DNA from: Alistipes_A hominis
Lineage (GTDB): Bacteria; Bacteroidota; Bacteroidia; Bacteroidales; Rikenellaceae
Direction of reading: 5' to 3'
Length of the DNA stretch: 64,000 bases
Assembly: GCF_014288115.1 (NCBI RefSeq)
Contig: NZ_JACOOK010000001.1
Location: 738,557-802,556, forward strand
Shown here: positions 42,397 to 50,562 of the stretch, one piece after another
How positions within the stretch are numbered: the stretch's first letter is position 1
Layout of the letters: each line of letters opens with the position of its first letter
Translations under genes and position numbers: made by a program
Notes under the pieces: model-generated
Databases searched by the model: none
The model's input: the letters and a program-made list of their open reading frames with translations, nothing else
What the model was told of the DNA's origin: nothing

Positions 42397-43716
42397 CTAC
42401 TCCCCGCGCCGTTGCAAAACGCCCAGGCGGCGTTCGACCTCACGGCGGATCGCTCCGAAATCTCCGTTCGCCAGTGCACCCTGCCGCACCACGATGCGTC
42501 CGTCGACCATCACCGTCTCCACGTCGGACGGCTTCGCGCAGTAAACCAGGTTCGCGACCAGGTCGTGACACGGAGTCAGGTGCGGTTTATCGAGGTTCAG
42601 CACGATCAGGTCGGCGCGGGCCCCTTCGGCTAACACGCCGATCTCGCCCTTCATGCCGATCGCATCGGCCGCCCGCGTCGTCGCCATCCGCAACACTTCG
42701 TACGCCGGCAATACGCACGGATCTCCGGTAGCTACTTTCTGCAAAAACGACCCCGTACGCATCTCGTCCCACATATCCAGGTCGTTGTTCGAACTCGGCC
42801 CATCGGTGCCGATGCCGACGTTGGCGCCCCGTTCGAGCAACCGGGCGACCGGAGCGATCCCGCTCGCGAGCTTCATGTTGCTCTGCGGATTATACACGAC
42901 GGAAACGCCCTGCCGGGACAGGATCTCCATATCCGTTTCGGTCAGGTGGACGCAATGCACCGCCAACGCGCGGTAATCGAAAACACCGAGATCGCGTAGA
43001 TGCTCCACCGGCGTTTTACCGTATCGTTCGCGAATCGTTTCCACTTCCGACAAAGTCTCGGCGACATGGATATTGACGCCTACCCCGTTGCGTTCGCACA
43101 GTTTCAGCGATTCGCGGATTTGTTCGGGCGTACAGGTGTACGGGGCATGCGGAGCGACCCAAACCCGGATGCGATCGCCGGCGGCGCCGTTATACCGTTC
43201 AATCATCCGCTGCGTCCGTTCGACGTAACCGTCGAACGCCGTTCCGACGAAAGCCGGACTGACGACCGCCCGGATTCCGCTGCGGATCGCCGCCTCGGCG
43301 ACCCGGTCGGCATACCAGTACATATCGACGAAAGCGGTCGTACCGCCGAGCAGCATTTCGGCGATTCCCAGCTCGGCCCCGCTGTAAATATCGTCGCCGT
43401 CCAGTTTCGCCTCGAACGGCCAAATCTTTTCGGTCAGCCACGGCATCAGCGGCAGGTCGTCGGCATAGCCGCGCATCAGGGTCATCGACACGTGGTTGTG
43501 CAGGTTAATCAGACCCGGCATCACGAGCCGTCCGGCGCCGTCCGCCACCTGCAATCCTTCTCCTCGCTCCCGCTCGTAACGTTCGATCCGCTGCGGGGAG
43601 TCGCTCACCAACGCGATCCGGTCGCCGCTGATGGCAACCGCGCCCCGGTAATATTTCGGTCTGCCGGGCTGTTCCGTCATCGGAAGCACCAGGCAATTTT
43701 TTATCAATAGTTCCAC
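42397..43716 (-). CDS. Amidohydrolase, MTA/SAH deaminase (MtaD) type
   Basis: 439 residues. The metal site is visible in LINLHNHVSMTLMRGYADDL (HxH), VHVAE-like NIHVAETLSEV, LAVHCVHLTETDMEIL and GTDGPSSNNDLDMWDEMR. This is the subtype-I amidohydrolase set used by methylthioadenosine/SAH deaminases, and also by the aminofutalosine deaminase MqnX. The latter is plausible here because MqnE is encoded at 9986-11074, but sequence alone does not choose. A minus-strand TATTTTTG (43767-43774) is upstream without a clear -33 partner. Confidence 0.85.
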   Translation of the reverse strand: MELLIKNCLVLPMTEQPGRPKYYRGAVAISGDRIALVSDSPQRIERYERERGEGLQVADGAGRLVMPGLINLHNHVSMTLMRGYADDLPLMPWLTEKIWPFEAKLDGDDIYSGAELGIAEMLLGGTTAFVDMYWYADRVAEAAIRSGIRAVVSPAFVGTAFDGYVERTQRMIERYNGAAGDRIRVWVAPHAPYTCTPEQIRESLKLCERNGVGVNIHVAETLSEVETIRERYGKTPVEHLRDLGVFDYRALAVHCVHLTETDMEILSRQGVSVVYNPQSNMKLASGIAPVARLLERGANVGIGTDGPSSNNDLDMWDEMRTGSFLQKVATGDPCVLPAYEVLRMATTRAADAIGMKGEIGVLAEGARADLIVLNLDKPHLTPCHDLVANLVYCAKPSDVETVMVDGRIVVRQGALANGDFGAIRREVERRLGVLQRRGE

Positions 43717-43797
43717 AATCGTCCGACACTAAATAACCTACCCGTCCGTCAAAGGGCGGGCCAAAACAAAAATAATCAAATATCCGGTAATTTCCTC

Positions 43798-44169
43798 CTA
43801 CGGAACGACGTTTCCGCGGATCGTAACGATATACTGCTTTTCGGGCGTATTCGTCAGGATTTTGACGGCTTTCAGAAAAGAGCCGTCTTGCTTGGCGGGA
43901 TCGTAAACCACCGTCACCGTACCTTTCCGTCCCGGAGCCACCGGTTTCCGCGAAAAGCGGACTTTCGTGCAATTGCAGGCCGTTTCGGCTTTTATAATCA
44001 CCAGCGGAGCGTCCCCGGTATTTTCGAAACGGAAATCCCGGCTCACGGCTCCGCCCTTTTCACCGACCTCGCCCAGATCGTACGTTTTGGTCTCGAAGGC
44101 GACGGCAGGCTGGGCGCAAAGCTCCCCGCCTCCGAAAACGACACATATCAAAATCAACAGATACCTCAT
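43798..44169 (-). CDS. DUF1573 secreted protein
   Basis: 123 residues with a signal peptide (MRYLLILICVVFGGGELCAQ) and one DUF1573 domain, an Ig-like fold: YDLGEVGEKGGAVSRDFRFEN, TGDAPLVIIKAETACNCTKV, KGTVTVVYDPAKQDGSFLKA. Function unknown; members are exported in Bacteroidota. It lies 39 bases after the TonB-like gene and is probably the last gene of that operon. Confidence 0.88.
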   Translation of the reverse strand: MRYLLILICVVFGGGELCAQPAVAFETKTYDLGEVGEKGGAVSRDFRFENTGDAPLVIIKAETACNCTKVRFSRKPVAPGRKGTVTVVYDPAKQDGSFLKAVKILTNTPEKQYIVTIRGNVVP

Positions 44170-44208
44170 ACGCTATTACGGCTATACTCCGTTCTGCGGA
44201 GAACGACG

Positions 44209-45036
44209 TCACTGCATCCGGAAATTGTAGGTAATGGTTCCCGACTGCGAAACCGGAGCGTTCTCGTCCACGTTGAACTGCGCGCGGCGGGCCGCCTGCA
44301 GCGCGGAATTGACCAGCGAACTGTTCTGCGTCGTGGAACCTTTCGAACGATAGGTCGCCGCAGTGACTTTCCCCTGCTGATCCACCATGATTTCGATCAC
44401 GACGCGTCCCTGGTCTTTAGCGCTGTAATCGGGTTTCGGAAGCATTCCGACCAGCGATCGCCCGGACAGGCTCGCCGAATTGCCGCCGGTGCCCGTCCCG
44501 GTTCCTTCGTGGCTTCCTTCCGGCGTTCCGGCCGGGTTCCCCTGATTGCCGGCCCCGGTTCCGGTTCCTTCGCTCGCAGCTTTGCTGCCCTCGGTGCGGC
44601 CCGGAAACAGCGCTTTACGATTCACCTCGCGCGGCTTCTCGACCGGTTTCTGTTCGGGCTTGGGCTTGGCCTCGACCTTCTTATCCTCTTTTTTCGGCGT
44701 TTTCTTTTCGTCTTTCTTCTTCTCCCTAACTACGACGTCGGTCTCCTCGAAGTCCTGCGTCAACTGCTCGTCCTCGGCAGCCTGCTGCGGCGGAGCCTGT
44801 TGCTGCGGTTGCTGCGGAGCCTCGGCAGCCTGGTCGTTCATCGCGAGGTCGGCTCCAGGAGCAGCCTCCTCGACATTCCCGAAATTAATCATCAGCCCCT
44901 CGCCGTTGTCGGGAGGCGGAAGCAGTTGAAATTTCAACAGCAACAACAACAGCAACACCGACACTGCGTAAATCAGCGTCGCTATTCCGCCTACGAGGCG
45001 CTGCTGCGTACGGTCTTCCGGCTGAAAGTCAATCAT
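44209..45036 (-). CDS. tonB: TonB-like energy transducer
   Basis: 275 residues: an N-terminal membrane anchor (IYAVSVLLLLLLLKFQLL), a periplasmic linker rich in Gln/Pro then Lys/Glu (KPKPEQKPVEKP), a Gly/Thr-rich stretch, and a C-terminal TonB domain (GRVVIEIMVDQQGKVTAATY to TITYNFRMQ). It should transmit proton-motive force from ExbB-ExbD to outer-membrane receptors such as SusC. Four bases separate it from exbD, the preceding gene in the operon. Confidence 0.9.
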   Translation of the reverse strand: MIDFQPEDRTQQRLVGGIATLIYAVSVLLLLLLLKFQLLPPPDNGEGLMINFGNVEEAAPGADLAMNDQAAEAPQQPQQQAPPQQAAEDEQLTQDFEETDVVVREKKKDEKKTPKKEDKKVEAKPKPEQKPVEKPREVNRKALFPGRTEGSKAASEGTGTGAGNQGNPAGTPEGSHEGTGTGTGGNSASLSGRSLVGMLPKPDYSAKDQGRVVIEIMVDQQGKVTAATYRSKGSTTQNSSLVNSALQAARRAQFNVDENAPVSQSGTITYNFRMQ

Positions 45037-45039
45037 CGG

Positions 45040-45432
45040 TTATTCCGGTCTCGTTGCCAAAATCAGTTTGAACTTATTCTTCATGGCGATGTTCATCACT
45101 TTCACCACCTCTTCGATCGGAACGCTTTTGTCGCAGTGCAGCGACACGGTAGGATCTTCCGTTCCGGTCAGTTTCGCGACCAGCGTCTCTTCGAGCCGAT
45201 CGAAGGAAACGGGCGTCGTCTCGATGAAATAGCCCAGATCGGAGTTGATCGAAACCGTCGTGTACGGTTTCTCCTTCAACTGATTGGAACTTTTCGGCAA
45301 CGTCAGCTTCACGGCGTTCGGATTGATCAGCGTGGTCGAGAGCATCATGAAAAGCAGCAGCAGGAAGATCAGGTCCGTCATCGACGAAGCGCTGAACCCT
45401 ACCTCTACCTTCGATCCTCTTTTAATGGCCAT
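45040..45432 (-). CDS. exbD: ExbD/TolR biopolymer transport protein
   Basis: 130 residues: a short cytoplasmic start, one membrane helix carrying the proton-relay Asp (FSASSMTDLIFLLLLFMMLS; Asp in MTDL) and a periplasmic domain (VSINSDLGYFIETTPVSFDR). It pairs with ExbB to power TonB. Only one ExbD gene is present, whereas many Bacteroidota loci have two. Confidence 0.93.
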   Translation of the reverse strand: MAIKRGSKVEVGFSASSMTDLIFLLLLFMMLSTTLINPNAVKLTLPKSSNQLKEKPYTTVSINSDLGYFIETTPVSFDRLEETLVAKLTGTEDPTVSLHCDKSVPIEEVVKVMNIAMKNKFKLILATRPE

Positions 45433-45468
45433 AATCGTGCGATTTTAATTCTTGTTACAAGTGTTGTC

Positions 45469-46173
45469 TTACTGTTCGATCGGCTGGTTCAGGATATCCA
45501 TGAACGCAATCGAGTTGGCCTCCATCTGGAATACCAGCTTCTCGATACGGGCTACCAGGTAGTTATACCCGAAATAGGCCGGCACGCCGACCGTCAGACC
45601 GCCGACCGTCGTCACCATCGCCACGTACATACCGCTGGCCAACACCGTCATATCGACCGTTCCTCCCGCCTGCGACATGTTCATAAAAGCCTGCACCATG
45701 CCGACCACCGTACCGAGAAACCCGATCATCGGCGCGCCGCCGGCGATCGTCGCCAGAATCGGCAGACCGTTTTCGAGCTTCGACACTTCCAGGTTGCCTA
45801 CGTTCTCGATCGAACTGTTCACGTCGCTCAGCGGACGGCCGATCCGCTCGATCCCCTTTTCGACCATCCGGGCGATCGGAGTGTTGGTGGAACGGCAAAG
45901 TTGGATCGCCGCGGAGATTTTCCCGTCGAAAATCTGCTCGCGAATCCGGTTCATGAAATTCACGTCCACGGCGGAAGCCTTGCGGATCGCCCAGAACCGT
46001 TCGAAGAAAATAAACACGGCCACGCCCCCTAAAATCAACAAAGGCCACATCAGGAAACCGCCGGCCAGGAAAAGCTCTCCGAAACTCATCGTCTGGGCAG
46101 CCTGCTCGGTCGCCGCAGCGGCAGCGGCCGTGGCGGCAGCCACCGGTTCAGTTGCTTGCAACAAGATCATCAT
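45469..46173 (-). CDS. exbB: ExbB/TolQ proton-channel subunit
   Basis: 234 residues starting at 46173, or at 46170 since two Met codons are tandem. An Ala-rich N-terminal extension precedes three helices (LFLAGGFLMWPLLILGGVAV; PILATIAGGAPMIGFLGTVV; TVLASGMYVAMVTTVGGLTV). GTVVGMVQAF is the MotA/ExbB core signature. It forms the pentameric channel around ExbD. It is the first gene of the operon, with an excellent promoter at 46226-46256. Confidence 0.93.
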   Translation of the reverse strand: MMILLQATEPVAAATAAAAAATEQAAQTMSFGELFLAGGFLMWPLLILGGVAVFIFFERFWAIRKASAVDVNFMNRIREQIFDGKISAAIQLCRSTNTPIARMVEKGIERIGRPLSDVNSSIENVGNLEVSKLENGLPILATIAGGAPMIGFLGTVVGMVQAFMNMSQAGGTVDMTVLASGMYVAMVTTVGGLTVGVPAYFGYNYLVARIEKLVFQMEANSIAFMDILNQPIEQ

Positions 46174-46225
46174 ATCTACAAATTGTTATTTTAAATTTTG
46201 AAAATACGCTTCCGTTTTCAATTCA

Positions 46226-46256
46226 CAAAAATACGTTTTATTATGAATCCTACAAA
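46226..46256 (-). promoter_or_regulatory. Promoter of the exbB-exbD-tonB operon
   Basis: Minus strand: TTTG (46253-46256), a 19-base spacer, TATTTTTG (46226-46233), matching the phylum consensus perfectly. The start would be near 46219, leaving a leader of about 46 bases. Confidence 0.75.
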
Positions 46257-46392
46257 CATTCGCCGGCCCCGAGTTTTCGTTTTTTTTCACCCCGGATACA
46301 ATCGGTTATCAGGCAAAACGTTAACCTCAGGGGCAAGCCGGATTTTGTTCCGAAGCACGCGAAAAATCGCACGTCTCGGCATCCGTCCGGCT

Positions 46393-47292
46393 TCACTTCA
46401 GCCTGCGTATCCGCTCTTGTAGGCGGCGCAAACCGCACCGGGCAAGCGGTGTTTCGCCGAAAATCCGCCGGAAACCGGCCTCGTCCAATCCCAACCAGTC
46501 GTCGACGTCCAACCGTTCCAGTTCTGCAAGCGGTGCGAAAGAGTCGTGTACGGAGACCGGGGCTTTGCGGTTGTAAGGACAGGCCCTTTGGCATACGTCG
46601 CACCCGAACAGCCAGCCGTGCAGATCGCCTTCGTCCCCGTCGCCGGTTTCGATCGTCCGGCGGGAAATGCAGCGCCCCGCGTCGATCGTCCGGTCGGGAC
46701 GGATCGCCGCGACCGGACAGGCGTCCACGCAGGCGCGGCAGGTTCCGCAGCCGTCGCGCACGAACGGCGCGTCCGGCTCCAATTCGGCCGTCGTAACCAC
46801 CTCGCCCAGCAACAGGAACGAGCCGAGCCGGGGATTCGCCAGCAACGAATTGCGTCCGATCCAGCCCAGGCCGGCCTCGACCGCCCACGACTTTTCGGCC
46901 AGCGGAGCGGTATCGGTAAAAACCCGTCCGGACGCCCCGGGCACGAGTTCCCGCAGGTAGGCCGACAATTCGTTCAACCGTTCGCGGATCGTCAGATGGT
47001 AATCTCTCGAATGCGCATAAGAAGCGATGCGGGAAGCCACTTCGTGCGCCGACGGCGGGCGGTGGTAGCCGACCCCGCAAACGATCACCGAACGGGCGCC
47101 TTCGCAGAGCGCCCCCGGATCGAAACGTTTGCCGGTATTCCGGCGCAAATACTCCAAGCCGCCGTCGCATCCGTCGGCGAGCCAATTCTTAAACCGATCG
47201 TACTGCCGCTCCAGCGAACGGCAGCGGGCAATCCCGCACAGATCGAATCCGAGCGACAAAGCCTTCCTGCGGATTTTTTCGGAGTTTGTCAT
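46393..47292 (-). CDS. queG: Epoxyqueuosine reductase QueG
   Basis: 299 residues, slightly short for the family. Cobalamin-binding and active-site stretches are in KRFDPGALCEGARSVIVCGV and the region YAHSRDYHLTIRERLNELSA. Two 4Fe-4S motifs follow: CGTCRACVDACPVAAI and CDVCQRACPYNRKAP. It reduces epoxyqueuosine to queuosine in tRNA. A TACTTTTG (minus, 47323-47330) lies 30 bases upstream of the ATG, back to back with the acyl-CoA synthetase promoter region. Confidence 0.93.
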   Translation of the reverse strand: MTNSEKIRRKALSLGFDLCGIARCRSLERQYDRFKNWLADGCDGGLEYLRRNTGKRFDPGALCEGARSVIVCGVGYHRPPSAHEVASRIASYAHSRDYHLTIRERLNELSAYLRELVPGASGRVFTDTAPLAEKSWAVEAGLGWIGRNSLLANPRLGSFLLLGEVVTTAELEPDAPFVRDGCGTCRACVDACPVAAIRPDRTIDAGRCISRRTIETGDGDEGDLHGWLFGCDVCQRACPYNRKAPVSVHDSFAPLAELERLDVDDWLGLDEAGFRRIFGETPLARCGLRRLQERIRRLK

Positions 47293-47352
47293 TTTTGCCG
47301 TTTACGGTTCGGGTTATTTGCGCAAAAGTACGATTTATAAAACAAAAATCTT

Positions 47353-47360
47353 TACATTTG
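47353..47360 (+). promoter_or_regulatory. Candidate -7 element for the acyl-CoA synthetase operon
   Basis: TACATTTG matches TAnnTTTG and lies 46 bases before the ATG. A TTTG at the right -33 distance is missing, so support is partial. Confidence 0.4.
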
Positions 47361-47406
47361 CATTTTACATAGGGAGTGTTTATCGCTTTTAACAAACGTA
47401 TCAATT

Positions 47407-49020
47407 ATGTTCAACACGCTTCTGGAATTATATCAGCACAGCATCCACGCTTACAGTTCCAATAAGTGTTTTTCGATGTACGGCGGGGAGGCGCTCACGT
47501 ACCGCGATTTTGCAGACCGGGTAGACTCCCTGATCGAAACGTTCGTCGCATCCGGTCTCAGCCACGGGGACAAGATCGCCCTGCTGAGCAACAACATGCC
47601 CAACTGGGGAGCGGCTTATTTCGCCGCCGCGATTTCGGGCATGGTCATCGTCCCGATCTTGCCGGACTTTTCCGGAGCGGAGATCGACCGCATCATCCTG
47701 CACTCCGAGGCGAAAGCCTTGGTCGCTTCCGACAAACTCTATACGAAAGTATCCAAGGAAGTTATCGCACAGCTACAGGTCGTAATTCGCTCGATGAACC
47801 TCGGGGTCATATCTTCCCATTCGGACGCTCCGCGCGGAACGATCAGGGATCCGAAAGAGGAAGACCTCGCCGCCATCATCTATACTTCCGGAACGACTTC
47901 CCGGCCCAAAGGGGTCATGCTGTCGCACAAAAACCTTTGCAGCGAACTGGCGATGGTCAGCATCCTGCAACCGGTTTACCAAAACGACGTCTTCCTGTCG
48001 ATCCTGCCGCTGTCGCATACTTACGAATGCTCGCTGGGCATGTTGCTGCCGTTCATGTGGGGAGCCTCGGTGATCTATCTCGACAAAGCGCCCACCGCCG
48101 CCGTACTGCTGCCGATCCTCAAAGAGGTACGGCCGACTATCATGCTGAGCGTACCGCTGATTATCGAGAAAATATACAAAAACAAAATCCTGCGCCAACT
48201 GTCGGCCAACCGCCTGATGCGGTGGCTGTATCGGAAAGAGTGGGGCCGCAAATGGCTGCACCGCATAGCGGGCAAAAAACTGATGAAACTATTCGGCGGC
48301 CGCATCCGCTTTTTCGGGATCGGCGGGGCAAAACTCGACGGAACCGTCGAGCGCTTCCTGTTCGAAGGGAAATTTCCGTACGCGATCGGCTACGGGCTGA
48401 CCGAAACGGCTCCGGTACTGGCCGGCGTCAACCCGTCGATGGTACGCCACCAGTCGACCGGTCCGATGCTCGAAGGCGTCCAGGCGCGGCTGGACAACGT
48501 GAATCCGCAGTCGGGCGAAGGCGAAATCGTCGTCAAAGGGCCGAACGTGATGATCGGCTACTACAAAGACCCCGAAGCGACCGCCGACTCGTTCACCTCG
48601 GACGGCTGGTTCCGCACGAAAGACCTCGGCCTATTCGACCAGGACGGATACCTCTACATCAAGGGACGGCTGTCGAACATGATTCTCGGCCCGAGCGGCG
48701 AAAACATCTATCCCGAAGAGATCGAAAACGTCCTCAACAGTCACGCGCTCGTCAACGACTCGCTGGTCAGGGAGGACAACATGGGCAAGCTGGTGGCGAT
48801 CGTCTACTTCAACCGCGAAGAACTCGAACGCAAATACAAGACGATGAAGGAAGAACTGGGCATCCGGATGGAAAACATCAAGCACGAGCTACTCGCTTAC
48901 GTCAACTCGAAAGTAAACCGCTTCTCGAAAATATCGACCGTCATCGAACAGAAAGACGAATTCGAAAAAACGCCGACCCACAAGATCAAACGGTTCCTCT
49001 ATAACAAAAAACAAAAATAA
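47407..49020 (+). CDS. AMP-forming acyl-CoA synthetase (long-chain fatty-acid type)
   Basis: 537 residues. ANL-superfamily motifs: AIIYTSGTTSRPKGVMLSHKN (P-loop; A3), YGLTETAPVLAG (A5), DGWFRTKDLGLFDQDGYLYI (A7), KGRLSNMILGPSGENIYPEE (A8), and the C-terminal Lys in KTPTHKIKRF. These enzymes adenylate a carboxylate and load it onto CoA. The size and the SNMIL motif resemble FadD-like ligases, but substrate length is unknown. It is the first gene of a cluster with the E1-like and methyltransferase genes, each spaced 6 bases apart. Confidence 0.9.
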   Translation: MFNTLLELYQHSIHAYSSNKCFSMYGGEALTYRDFADRVDSLIETFVASGLSHGDKIALLSNNMPNWGAAYFAAAISGMVIVPILPDFSGAEIDRIILHSEAKALVASDKLYTKVSKEVIAQLQVVIRSMNLGVISSHSDAPRGTIRDPKEEDLAAIIYTSGTTSRPKGVMLSHKNLCSELAMVSILQPVYQNDVFLSILPLSHTYECSLGMLLPFMWGASVIYLDKAPTAAVLLPILKEVRPTIMLSVPLIIEKIYKNKILRQLSANRLMRWLYRKEWGRKWLHRIAGKKLMKLFGGRIRFFGIGGAKLDGTVERFLFEGKFPYAIGYGLTETAPVLAGVNPSMVRHQSTGPMLEGVQARLDNVNPQSGEGEIVVKGPNVMIGYYKDPEATADSFTSDGWFRTKDLGLFDQDGYLYIKGRLSNMILGPSGENIYPEEIENVLNSHALVNDSLVREDNMGKLVAIVYFNREELERKYKTMKEELGIRMENIKHELLAYVNSKVNRFSKISTVIEQKDEFEKTPTHKIKRFLYNKKQK

Positions 49021-49026
49021 ACCCGC

Positions 49027-49722
49027 ATGACCGAACGAGAAACGGAACGCTATCAACGCAACCTGCTGGTCGAAGGGTTTTCGGCAACCGGGCAGCAACG
49101 GCTCTCGGAAAGTCGCGTAACGGTGGTCGGAGCCGGAGGACTCGGCTCGGCGACGCTGAACTACCTGGCGGCGGCGGGAGTCGGCCGCCTGCGGATCGTC
49201 GAAAACGACACCGTATCGCTGAGCAACCTGCAACGCCAGATTCTCTACACGACCGCCGACCTGGACGCTCCGAAAGCGGAAGTCGCCGCGGCACGGCTGT
49301 CGCGGCTGAATCCGGCCTGCCGGATCGAAATCCGCACCGACCGGCTCGACGGCGGCAATGCGGACGAAATCCTGTCGGATTGCGACGTCGTCGTGGACTG
49401 CACCGACAACTACGCCACCCGTTATGCGATCGACGATTTCTGTTCGGCCCGGCGGATACCGATGGTATACGGTACTGCCGAGCAGATCGGCGGACAGGTT
49501 TCGGTCTTCAACACGGCGGGGGCCGGATCGTACCGTTCTCTTTATCCGGAACAGCCGGTACAACAGCCGATCGTCGGAGTACTTTCGCCGATCGTCGGAG
49601 TCATCGGCTCGCTGCAAGCGCTCGAAACGATCAAGCTGCTCGCGGGTATCGGCGACGGACTGGCCGGACGGCTGCTGACGATCGACGGACGCACGATGCG
49701 CATCTTCACATTCGAAATCTGA
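49027..49722 (+). CDS. E1-like ThiF/MoeB/HesA family protein without zinc or catalytic cysteines
   Basis: 231 residues with the adenylating Rossmann motif VTVVGAGGLGSATLNYLAAA, the NLQRQILYT arginine segment and VDCTDNYATRYAIDD. In MoeB and ThiF a CxxC zinc site and a conserved catalytic Cys follow. Here the region reads GSYRSLYPEQPVQQPIVGV, with no Cys in either place. Similar Cys-less forms exist in Bacteroidota ThiF proteins. It may adenylate a ThiS-like carrier, but no sulfur-carrier or thiamine gene is nearby. It lies six bases after the acyl-CoA synthetase and six before the methyltransferase. Confidence 0.85.
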   Translation: MTERETERYQRNLLVEGFSATGQQRLSESRVTVVGAGGLGSATLNYLAAAGVGRLRIVENDTVSLSNLQRQILYTTADLDAPKAEVAAARLSRLNPACRIEIRTDRLDGGNADEILSDCDVVVDCTDNYATRYAIDDFCSARRIPMVYGTAEQIGGQVSVFNTAGAGSYRSLYPEQPVQQPIVGVLSPIVGVIGSLQALETIKLLAGIGDGLAGRLLTIDGRTMRIFTFEI

Positions 49723-49728
49723 CGCTCT

Positions 49729-50478
49729 ATGTTCGATATAGCCAGGCAACGCGGCACGGTCCGCGAACAACTCCGCATCGCAGACCTGATGTCGCTGACC
49801 CCGAAAGGGAAACGGGTGCTCGAGATCGGCGCGCGGGACTGTTACCTATCGCGGAAACTCACCGCCCTGTACCCGGAAGTGGTAGCGCTCGACCTTACGA
49901 AACCCGAAATCGACGCGCCCGGCATCACGGCCGTACAGGGCGACGTTACCGGACTCCGTTTCGCGAACAATGCGTTCGATACCGTTTTCTGCACCGAAGT
50001 GCTGGAACACGTCCCGCCCGAAAAATTGCAGCAGGCCTGCAACGAGATCGTCCGCGTCGCATCGCGCTACGCGGTAATCGGCGTTCCCTACCGGCAGGAT
50101 CTGCGCGCCAACCGCACCCGTTGCCTACGGTGCGGCGCGGTCAATCCGACGACCGGCCACCTGAACCGTTTCGACCGGCAGCGGCTGACCGCCCTGTTCC
50201 CCGGCATGACACCCCGCGAGATCCGGCTCACAGGACGCGGACAGGCCGTCACCAACCCGCTGTCGGTGGCGATCTACCGCCTGTGCGGATATCCCTACGG
50301 CAGCTACGAACAGGAGGAAGGATGCATCCGCTGCGGCGAAAAACTCGTCCGACCGAAGATCGACCGAATACAATGGGCGCTCTGTTTCGTCGCACGCGCA
50401 TTGAACCAGATTCAGTACAAACTGTACGGCCGCAACAGGCCGATATGGATTCATATTCTGTTCGAAAAGACGGTCTGA
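49729..50478 (+). CDS. Class I SAM methyltransferase with two CxxC knuckles
   Basis: 249 residues. The SAM-binding core is GKRVLEIGARDCYLSRKLTA, then VVALDLTKPEIDAPGI and DTVFCTEVLEHVPPEKLQQA. In the C-terminal half two CxxC pairs occur, RCLRCGAVNPTTGH (near residue 128) and EEGCIRCGEKLVRP (near residue 200), which could form one zinc site. The rest of the C-terminus is basic. The substrate is unknown. It is the last gene of the acyl-CoA synthetase cluster, before a terminator at 50502-50533. Confidence 0.82.
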   Translation: MFDIARQRGTVREQLRIADLMSLTPKGKRVLEIGARDCYLSRKLTALYPEVVALDLTKPEIDAPGITAVQGDVTGLRFANNAFDTVFCTEVLEHVPPEKLQQACNEIVRVASRYAVIGVPYRQDLRANRTRCLRCGAVNPTTGHLNRFDRQRLTALFPGMTPREIRLTGRGQAVTNPLSVAIYRLCGYPYGSYEQEEGCIRCGEKLVRPKIDRIQWALCFVARALNQIQYKLYGRNRPIWIHILFEKTV

Positions 50479-50501
50479 ACCGGGCGGCTTGGTAAAAGTA
50501 A

Positions 50502-50533
50502 AACCGGGACACTCCTTTCGGAGTATCCCGGTT
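50502..50533. terminator. Terminator between methyltransferase and nitroreductase genes
   Basis: AACCGGGA-C-ACTCC (50502-50515) pairs with GGAGT-A-TCCCGGTT (50520-50533) around a TTTC loop, with one mismatched pair. Convergent genes flank it. Confidence 0.75.
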
Positions 50534-50562
50534 CGGTTTATGTACGCTTCGACGGCACGGAC

